This document shows positions 57,636 through 64,000 of a stretch of DNA of 64,000 nt, one piece after another. Numbering within the stretch: position 1 is the first letter of the stretch; the number at the start of each line of letters is the position of its first letter. Location of the stretch: the NCBI RefSeq assembly GCF_000368965.1, contig NZ_KB849780.1:2108145-2172144 (forward strand), written 5' to 3'. A program made the position numbers and the translations under genes. The notes beneath the pieces are model-generated. The model was not told the origin of the DNA. It searched no databases and saw only the letters and a list, made by a program, of their open reading frames with translations. The stretch is from Acinetobacter calcoaceticus DSM 30006 = CIP 81.8 (GTDB lineage Bacteria; Pseudomonadota; Gammaproteobacteria; Pseudomonadales; Moraxellaceae).

Positions 57636-58451
57636 ATGAAATCATATCACCCGAAGTCCCTTTTAAATGATCTGCAGTATTATATTACTCCACCTCATGA
57701 TTGCAGCTACTTAGAAAATAAATCGGCGCGCATGGTGTTTTTAGACCCTATTCATCGGATTGATGTGGTCACTCTTTCAGAACTTTCTCGTTTAGGATTT
57801 CGTCGTAGCGGTGACTTCGTTTATCGCCCTGAATGCCATTTATGCAGACAATGTTTGTCGTGTCGTGTTCCAGTTGCCGACTTCCAAATGAATGGGATGC
57901 AAAAAAAAGCGTGGAAACGAAATCAAGACCTCACCATGACTATTTTGCCTACTCAGCAAGCAGCACAAATTCATTACGATTTATATGAACGCTATATTAA
58001 TGAACGCCATGCTGATGGCGATATGTTTCCACCTAGCTTAGATCAGTTTGAAAAGTTTTTAGTACATAGTTGTACAGATAGCTTTTTTCTTGAGCTTTGG
58101 AAAGATAACCGTTTAATCAGTGTGTCTACCTGCGATTTAATGGATGATGGTCTATCTGCGGTCTATACTTTCTTTGACCCAGATGAGCACCGAAGATCGC
58201 TTGGTGTGTACTCTATTCTTAACCAAATCGAATATGTTAAATCGCTTGGTTTAGAATATCTTTATTTAGGCTATTGGGTGCCCCACTCAGCCAAAATGAA
58301 TTATAAATCGCAATATACTCCTTTAGAGCTTCTATTAGATGGACAATGGCGCCGTTTAAATAGATCCTTATCACCAGAAGAAATACAACAGTTAGGTACC
58401 TCTCTGATGACCACATTACCTTCTGAATGGAATAATTTAATTATTAAATGA
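57636..58451 (+). CDS. bpt: aspartate/glutamate leucyltransferase
   Basis: 271 residues with AGGAGG 9 nt before the ATG. N-terminal cysteines in CHLCRQCLSCRVPV and the GNAT-like core (FFDPDEHRRSLGVYSIL, YLGYWVPHSAKMNYK) fit the Bpt/Ate family, which puts leucine on N-terminal Asp/Glu. It follows aat. Confidence 0.93.
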   Translation: MKSYHPKSLLNDLQYYITPPHDCSYLENKSARMVFLDPIHRIDVVTLSELSRLGFRRSGDFVYRPECHLCRQCLSCRVPVADFQMNGMQKKAWKRNQDLTMTILPTQQAAQIHYDLYERYINERHADGDMFPPSLDQFEKFLVHSCTDSFFLELWKDNRLISVSTCDLMDDGLSAVYTFFDPDEHRRSLGVYSILNQIEYVKSLGLEYLYLGYWVPHSAKMNYKSQYTPLELLLDGQWRRLNRSLSPEEIQQLGTSLMTTLPSEWNNLIIK

Positions 58452-58495
58452 TTTTAATCCTGTCTTTTTGTTTGGTCAGCAACTAGACAGGTGTT

Positions 58496-58951
58496 TTAAA
58501 ACAACGATGCAAAATCGTCGGTACAGGTTTTTACCATAATTACGGCATGTTCACGCCCACCGTCTTGGATAGGATAATAATTACGACGTAGATCTATTTG
58601 GTGAAAACCTGTTTTCTCATACAGAGCAATAGCTGCTTTATTACTTTCACGAACTTCTAAAAATATTTGTACGGGCTGATTTTTTAACTGATCAATTGAT
58701 GCATTTAATAACTCATACCCGAGACCTTGTCCTTGCATTTTAGGATCAACTGCCATGAGTAATAGATTCGCTTCATCTAGCACTGGCTGCAAAATACAAA
58801 ACCCAACTACTCTATTTTGTGACTCAATGACTGTACATTGGTAGGAATTCAGAGATTCAACAAATTGCTGTCTTGACCATGGATGTGTTTGCACTGATTT
58901 TTCGATTTGTACAACAATATCAATATCAGTGTTTTGCATAGTACGAATCAT
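58496..58951 (-). CDS. rimI: RimI-type ribosomal protein alanine N-acetyltransferase
   Basis: 151 residues from the ATG at 58951 (MIRTMQNTD). GNAT motif A: LLMAVDPKMQGQGLGYELL, with IFLEVRESNKAAIALYEKTGF. It acetylates the N-terminal Ala of S18. Start not certain: GTG 58963 and ATG 58939 are in frame. Convergent with bpt. Confidence 0.87.
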   Translation of the reverse strand: MIRTMQNTDIDIVVQIEKSVQTHPWSRQQFVESLNSYQCTVIESQNRVVGFCILQPVLDEANLLLMAVDPKMQGQGLGYELLNASIDQLKNQPVQIFLEVRESNKAAIALYEKTGFHQIDLRRNYYPIQDGGREHAVIMVKTCTDDFASLF

Positions 58952-59018
58952 GAGTTCCAACACAATCAGAGTTTTAAAGGAATGCGTATTATAAAAACTT
59001 CACAAGAAAAAACGAGCA

Positions 59019-59050
59019 AAAAAAAGGACAATTAAATTGTCCTTTTTTAT
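59019..59050 (-). terminator. terminator of the first PF10118 gene
   Basis: Stem AAAAAGGACAATT/AATTGTCCTTTTT, 9 bp after the stop. Confidence 0.85.
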
Positions 59051-59058
59051 CGTTCTTT

Positions 59059-59934
59059 TTAGAGACCTAACTTTTCACGCCAAGTTGCCAGTAATGCTGT
59101 AGTGTCAGAATCATTTGGATGAAATTTTGGTCTTAAGAAATCAAGTAACTCTGGAATCTGGCGGGTTATAAAACCTTTACGACCATACATGAACTTAAGC
59201 ATGTATTTAGTATCTTTCCATGTTAATTTTCCATCGGTTTTTAATAACTTGGCAGTAAAATGTGTCTGCGTTGCAAAAATTAATGCCATTGCAATGATTA
59301 AAGCCGTTGAACGCATAAAATAAGCTTTTGGCCCTTGTCCATACATACTTGTATACACATCAAATGCCACAGCTTTATGCTCATTTTCTTCTACAGCATG
59401 CCACATCCACAAATGATACATCGTGTCATCTTGGAACATCGCTTGAATTTCAGGATTTTGTAAAAGTTCAGCTGCAATAGTCGAAGTGAAATGCTCTAAA
59501 GCACACGTTCCGGTCAAATCAATCATTTCTTTGGTATAACCAAAAGGTTTCATTAATTTAGTGACAACGGCAGTACCAACCTTAATGACAGTACCAGTCT
59601 GCTTTTCCATATGACGAACATCATATCCGTAAGCTTGCGCTGAGGCATTAAAAGCAAGATGTTCTTTTGAATGCATTGCTTCTTGGCCAATAAAGGCGCT
59701 AATTTCTTTTTGAAGATCGGGATCTGCAAGTTTTGGGTCATTTCGCACAGCACGTGTGCTATTGACAAAGAACTGTTCACCTTCGGGAAAAAGGGCCGAT
59801 AATGCTGTCATAAAATGGGTTAATCCTGCATCATAATTTGCCCAATAACGAGGGACCTGAGCAAATTCAAAGTCCATACGACGAACAGGGAAACTAGCAC
59901 CAGCACGATTTGAAATATTTACTTTAGCATTCAT
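59059..59934 (-). CDS. PF10118-family metal-dependent hydrolase, paralogue A
   Basis: 291 residues. FPVRRMDFEF at the N-terminus and the helical diiron-like motifs FIGQEAMHSKEH, CALEHFTS and WHAVEENEHKAVAFDVY are typical of a family annotated as metal-dependent hydrolase, whose substrates are unknown. One hydrophobic segment near 205-222. AAAAGGAG precedes the ATG. About 60% identical by eye to the neighbouring gene, so the pair is a tandem duplication. Confidence 0.85.
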   Translation of the reverse strand: MNAKVNISNRAGASFPVRRMDFEFAQVPRYWANYDAGLTHFMTALSALFPEGEQFFVNSTRAVRNDPKLADPDLQKEISAFIGQEAMHSKEHLAFNASAQAYGYDVRHMEKQTGTVIKVGTAVVTKLMKPFGYTKEMIDLTGTCALEHFTSTIAAELLQNPEIQAMFQDDTMYHLWMWHAVEENEHKAVAFDVYTSMYGQGPKAYFMRSTALIIAMALIFATQTHFTAKLLKTDGKLTWKDTKYMLKFMYGRKGFITRQIPELLDFLRPKFHPNDSDTTALLATWREKLGL

Positions 59935-60118
59935 CTCAGACTCCTTTTAAGTGAATAGCTAATTCACATATAACTTTATTTATTTTCTTAATATTTATAA
60001 TCATACGTCTTTCAATGTGCCAATTAAGTGCAGATGAGGACAGAGAAATATCAGATGAGGTCATTAATCACCCTATAAAGGTGCATAGATGTGCTAATAG
60101 TTATTGTTAGTACTTAAA

Positions 60119-60148
60119 AAGAAAAAGGGCTACCAATGAGCCCTTTCA
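60119..60148 (-). terminator. terminator of the second PF10118 gene
   Basis: Stem AAAGGGCT/AGCCCTTT with a 7-nt loop, 19 bp after the stop. Confidence 0.7.
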
Positions 60149-60166
60149 AATCAACATAGATTTAAA

Positions 60167-61048
60167 TTACAAACCTAATTTTGCTTTCCATGTTTTCAAT
60201 AGACCTACTGTATCCAAATCATTTGGATGAAAACCAGGCTTAAAGTAAGCCAGCATTTCTTTAGCCATGCCAGTAATGATACCTTTCGATGGGCTATATG
60301 CATATTTATAAATTACTGATAATTCACCTAAATTCAATTTTTTATCTTGCTTTAATAGACGAAGTACAAAAGAAGACTGAATCAAGAAAATCAAAGTCAT
60401 TGCAAATACTAAAGAACTCGTACGTAATGCATAAGCTTTTACGCCTTTACCAAACACACCTTCGTACACATCAAAAGCTACGGCTTTATGCTCATTTTCT
60501 TCGATAGCATGCCAATACCACATCGTTGACATGGTTTCATCTGTCATCAACTCTTGAATATGCTTATTGACTAATAACTGTGAAGCAATCGTAGCGGTAA
60601 AATGTTCAAGTGCTGTTGTAGCAGTCAGGTCAACCATTTCTTTAGTCATACCAAAAGGTTTGACAATTTTTACAAAAGCTTGAATTGCTGTTTGAATCGC
60701 TGTGTCAGTAAATTTCTCTAACGTTTCAACGTCGTGACCAAACTTTTGAGCAGAGGCATTAAAGTTCACATGCTCTTGAGTATGCATTGCTTCTTGCCCA
60801 ATGAAAGCACTAATCTCTTTCTGAAGCGCTTCATCATCTTTAATAGATGGGTGATAACGTACTGCACGTACACTATCAATAAAGAATTTTTCACCAGCCG
60901 GAAACAACGCTGACAATGCTGTCATAAAGTGTGTTAGTCCAGCAGAACCATTCATCCAATATTCTGGTACATCATTAAAGTCAAAGTTCATACGACGTAC
61001 AGGAAAGCTCGCCCCTGCACGATTAGTAATATTCACTTTAGCATTCAT
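60167..61048 (-). CDS. PF10118-family metal-dependent hydrolase, paralogue B
   Basis: 293 residues from the ATG at 61048 (MNAKVNITN) with AAGGAG 8 nt upstream. The same motifs as its neighbour are present: FIGQEAMHTQEH, TALEHFTAT and WHAIEENEHKAVAFDVY. It has its own leader and terminator, so the two copies are separate transcription units. They diverge most in the N-terminal 45 residues and after the hydrophobic segment. Confidence 0.85.
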   Translation of the reverse strand: MNAKVNITNRAGASFPVRRMNFDFNDVPEYWMNGSAGLTHFMTALSALFPAGEKFFIDSVRAVRYHPSIKDDEALQKEISAFIGQEAMHTQEHVNFNASAQKFGHDVETLEKFTDTAIQTAIQAFVKIVKPFGMTKEMVDLTATTALEHFTATIASQLLVNKHIQELMTDETMSTMWYWHAIEENEHKAVAFDVYEGVFGKGVKAYALRTSSLVFAMTLIFLIQSSFVLRLLKQDKKLNLGELSVIYKYAYSPSKGIITGMAKEMLAYFKPGFHPNDLDTVGLLKTWKAKLGL

Positions 61049-61209
61049 ACCCAAAGCTCCTTAATAAGTAACCCAAGTTACTCAAACTTTATTGTTCGTT
61101 TTCTTGATTCTTATCATACAAATTTAATAAAAAGGATTAAGTGTAAATAAGGACATTGAAATATCAGTTAAGGCCAGCTTTTATAGTGATTGTTAGACAA
61201 TTAAATATA

Positions 61210-61240
61210 AAAAAAGCGCTCTAAAAAGAGCGCTTTTTTT
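61210..61240 (-). terminator. tuf terminator
   Basis: Stem AAAAGCGCTCT/AGAGCGCTTTT with loop AAAA, 13 bp after the tuf stop. Confidence 0.92.
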
Positions 61241-61252
61241 CACTGAAAGTGA

Positions 61253-62443
61253 TTATGCAGTTACTTTCGCAACAACACCAGCACCTACAGTACGACCACC
61301 TTCACGGATCGCAAAACGTAGACCTGGGTCCATTGCGATTGGGTGGATTAATTCTACTGACATTTCAACGTTGTCGCCTGGCATAACCATTTCAACGCCG
61401 TCTTGTAATTGGATTGCGCCAGTTACGTCAGTTGTACGGAAGTAGAACTGTGGACGGTAACCGTTAAGGAATGGAGTATGACGACCACCTTCTTCTTTAG
61501 AAAGTACGTATACTTCTGCATCGAATTTAGTGTGCGGCTTGATTGTACCTGGTTTAGCAAGTACTTGACCACGTTGTACGTCTTCACGCTTAGTACCACG
61601 TAGAAGAACACCACAGTTCTCGCCTGCACGACCTTCGTCAAGCAATTTACGGAACATTTCTACGCCAGTAACTGTAGTTGTTTGAGTATCACGGATACCA
61701 ACAATTTCAACTGATTCGCCTACTTTCACGATACCAGCTTCTACACGACCAGTTACTACTGTACCACGGCCAGAGATAGAGAATACGTCTTCGATTGGCA
61801 TTAAGAATGCTTTGTCGATAGCACGTTCTGGTTCTGGAATGTAAGAGTCAAGCGCTTCAACAAGAGCAAGAACTGAAGGCTCACCATATTGACCAGCATC
61901 GCCTTCCAACGCTTTAAGCGCAGAACCACGGATAACTGGAGTGTCATCACCTGGGAAGTCATAAGTAGAAAGAAGTTCACGAACTTCCATTTCTACTAAT
62001 TCAAGTAATTCTTCATCATCAACAAGGTCACACTTGTTCAAGAATACGATGATGTAAGGTACACCAACCTGACGAGAAAGAAGGATGTGTTCACGAGTTT
62101 GTGGCATTGGACCATCAGTCGCAGCACATACAAGGATCGCGCCGTCCATCTGAGCAGCACCAGTAATCATGTTTTTAACATAATCGGCGTGGCCCGGGCA
62201 GTCTACGTGAGCGTAGTGACGGATTGGAGAATCGTATTCTACATGTGAAGTATTAATTGTAATACCACGTGCTTTTTCTTCAGGTGCTGAGTCGATTTGT
62301 GAGTAATCTTTCGCTTCACCGCCGTAAGTTTTTGCACAAATAGTTGCAATCGCAGCAGTTAAAGTTGTTTTACCATGGTCAACGTGACCGATTGTGCCCA
62401 CGTTTACGTGTGGCTTATTACGTTCAAACTTGGCTTTAGCCAT
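61253..62443 (-). CDS. tuf: elongation factor Tu
   Basis: 396 residues. [11 protein letters not shown] at 19-29, [20 protein letters not shown] and the family C-terminus are intact. It delivers aminoacyl-tRNA to the ribosome. AAGGAAGATC precedes the ATG. 93 bp downstream of fusA, the end of the str operon; it may be one of two tuf genes. Confidence 0.97.
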   Translation of the reverse strand: MAKAKFERNKPHVNVGTIGHVDHGKTTLTAAIATICAKTYGGEAKDYSQIDSAPEEKARGITINTSHVEYDSPIRHYAHVDCPGHADYVKNMITGAAQMDGAILVCAATDGPMPQTREHILLSRQVGVPYIIVFLNKCDLVDDEELLELVEMEVRELLSTYDFPGDDTPVIRGSALKALEGDAGQYGEPSVLALVEALDSYIPEPERAIDKAFLMPIEDVFSISGRGTVVTGRVEAGIVKVGESVEIVGIRDTQTTTVTGVEMFRKLLDEGRAGENCGVLLRGTKREDVQRGQVLAKPGTIKPHTKFDAEVYVLSKEEGGRHTPFLNGYRPQFYFRTTDVTGAIQLQDGVEMVMPGDNVEMSVELIHPIAMDPGLRFAIREGGRTVGAGVVAKVTA

Positions 62444-62536
62444 GATGATCTTCCTTTATAAACTGCTCATGCAGGGTCACTGCACGAGCGCTTGGTTTTA
62501 ACTAAGAATTAGTTTGGGCTTATAGTAATCGAAAGA

Positions 62537-64000
62537 TTACTCGTCGTCACCTTTTTTACCGCCAGTCTGGAACTTAGCGATGATGCCTTCAGCCACGTTA
62601 CGTGGAGTTTCAGCGTATTTAGCGAATTCCATAGAATAAGTCGCACGACCTTGAGACATAGAACGCATTTGAGTCGCGTAACCAAACATCTCAGCCAATG
62701 GAACTTCTGCTTTAATTGCTTTTGTTCCACCAGGAAGATCATCCATACCTTGAACCATACCACGACGACGGTTTAAGTCACCCATGATATCGCCCATGTA
62801 GTCTTCTGGAGTTTCTACTTCAACTTTCATGATTGGTTCAAGAAGGATAGGATCAGCTTTCATGAAACCGTCACGGAAAGCGTACGAACCAGCCATTTTG
62901 AACGACAATTCATCAGAGTCGACATCATGGTAAGAACCATCGAATAATGTCGCTTTGATACCCACAACAGGGTAACCAGCTAATACACCATTCTTCATAC
63001 GTTCTTGAATACCTTTGTCAACCGCACCAAAGAATTCTTTAGGTACAGTACCGCCGACAACTTCTTCAGCGAATTGGTATTCTTTACCAGCTTCTTCAAC
63101 ATCCATAGGCTCTAAACGAACATATACATGACCGAATTTACCTTTACCACCTGTTTGACGAACGAACTTACCTTCTTGCTCAACAGTCTTTTTGATTGTT
63201 TCGCGGTAAGCAACCATTGGTTTACCAATGTTCGCTTCAACACCGAATTCACGCTTCATACGGTCAACGATGATGTCAAGGTGAAGCTCACCCATACCAG
63301 CAATAATTGTTTGACCAGATTCTTCGTCTGTACGAACGCGGAATGATGGATCTTCTTTAGCCAAACGACCTAAAGCAATTGACATTTTTTCTTGGTCAGC
63401 TTTAGTTTTTGGTTCAACAGCCAATGAAATTACTGGCTCTGGGAATTCCATACGCTCAAGTGTAATGATGTTTTTCTCATCACATAATGTATCACCAGTA
63501 GTAACGTCTTTAAGACCTACACACGCTGCGATATCACCTGCACGGATTTCATCAAGATCTTGACGTTCGTTCGCATGCATTTGCACGATACGACCGATAC
63601 GTTCACGCTTAGATTTAACTGGGTTATAAACCGGATCACCTTGTTTAAGAACACCAGAGTAAACACGTACGAATGTTAAGTTACCTACGAACTTGTCGTT
63701 CATGATTTTGAACGCTAACGCAGAGAACGGAGCTTCGTCAGATGCTTCACGAGACGCTTTAGTTTCGTCTTTGTCGTCAAGGATACCTTCGATCGCTTTA
63801 ACTTCTGTAGGTGATGGTAAGAATTCAATTACAGCATCCAACATACGTTGAACACCTTTGTTTTTGAACGCAGAACCACAAAGCATTACTTGAATTTCAG
63901 AAGCTAATGTACGAGCACGTAAACCTGCAATGATCTCTTCTTTAGAAAGATCACCTTCTTCAAGGTACTTGTCCATTAATTCTTCAGAAGCTTCAGCCGC
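62537..64000 (-). CDS. fusA: elongation factor G, 5' end beyond the window
   Basis: 488 residues from the C-terminal two thirds are visible; the frame continues past 64000, so the in-frame Met at 63976 is internal. [14 protein letters not shown] (domain II), [14 protein letters not shown] (domain III) and the C-terminal [19 protein letters not shown] (domain V) are clear. It drives translocation. The G domain lies outside the window. Confidence 0.96.
   Translation of the reverse strand, partial: AAEASEELMDKYLEEGDLSKEEIIAGLRARTLASEIQVMLCGSAFKNKGVQRMLDAVIEFLPSPTEVKAIEGILDDKDETKASREASDEAPFSALAFKIMNDKFVGNLTFVRVYSGVLKQGDPVYNPVKSKRERIGRIVQMHANERQDLDEIRAGDIAACVGLKDVTTGDTLCDEKNIITLERMEFPEPVISLAVEPKTKADQEKMSIALGRLAKEDPSFRVRTDEESGQTIIAGMGELHLDIIVDRMKREFGVEANIGKPMVAYRETIKKTVEQEGKFVRQTGGKGKFGHVYVRLEPMDVEEAGKEYQFAEEVVGGTVPKEFFGAVDKGIQERMKNGVLAGYPVVGIKATLFDGSYHDVDSDELSFKMAGSYAFRDGFMKADPILLEPIMKVEVETPEDYMGDIMGDLNRRRGMVQGMDDLPGGTKAIKAEVPLAEMFGYATQMRSMSQGRATYSMEFAKYAETPRNVAEGIIAKFQTGGKKGDDE

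Overview
The window is chromosomal DNA from an AT-rich gammaproteobacterium, almost certainly Acinetobacter (A. baumannii group or a close relative). The evidence is the tmRNA proteolysis tag (ANDETYALAA), the gene neighbourhoods (fur/bamE, pilTU, minCDE, argB-pgm-dut, aat-ate, tuf-fusA) and an Acinetobacter-style type I-F CRISPR-Cas locus. The left quarter (1-16060) is an accessory island that ends against ssrA. The rest (16119-64000) is mostly ordinary core genome.

Island, left to right. (1) A leftward operon has a clear sigma70 promoter and an operator-like palindrome. It carries four tandem mini-genes that encode the same 16-residue peptide, MKNRKKNAEYLGTLLG, with synonymous differences. 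A hairpin terminator/attenuator follows, then an M29/NicX-like enzyme that runs off the window. This looks like a precursor-peptide (RiPP or signalling) cluster. (2) cas2-3 is on the minus strand. (3) Between cas2-3 and cas8f lies a cryptic RNA module: a promoter, a stand-alone type I-F repeat, a 32-nt spacer and a degenerate second repeat exactly 60 nt later that keeps only the Cas6f-type hairpin. The spacer matches 22 of its first 24 positions to a site about 100 bp downstream that carries a correct 5'-CC PAM. That site lies just upstream of a promoter for a 29-codon ORF and a 72-residue Cys-rich protein. This has the logic of a CRISPR-repressed (CreTA-like) module guarding the cas genes and is the main finding. 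(4) cas8f-cas5f-cas7f-cas6f-cas1 form one plus-strand operon, followed by a leader and an 88-repeat array (87 spacers).

Core part. ssrA, ggt, emrAB, a thioesterase, hemB, thiO, an SDR epimerase, a membrane protein, a candidate small RNA, VOC and OsmC proteins, sbcDC, yggS, pilTU, fur, bamE, rnfH coupled to an NSS-like transporter, hemerythrin, a class II amidotransferase, an OlsB-like GNAT, argB, phosphomannomutase, dut, rep, an OmpA-family lipoprotein, a YihG-like acyltransferase, an unknown membrane protein, minCDE, a PA4642-family gene, a LysE exporter, ftsK, trxB, an Abm monooxygenase, aat-ate, rimI, two PF10118 paralogues, tuf and the 3' part of fusA. Many gene pairs are separated by clear intrinsic terminators.

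All calls come from reading the sequence; no database or folding program was run. Where the longest reading frame had a poor start, a shorter start was chosen from the Shine-Dalgarno sequence and family length, and this is stated.
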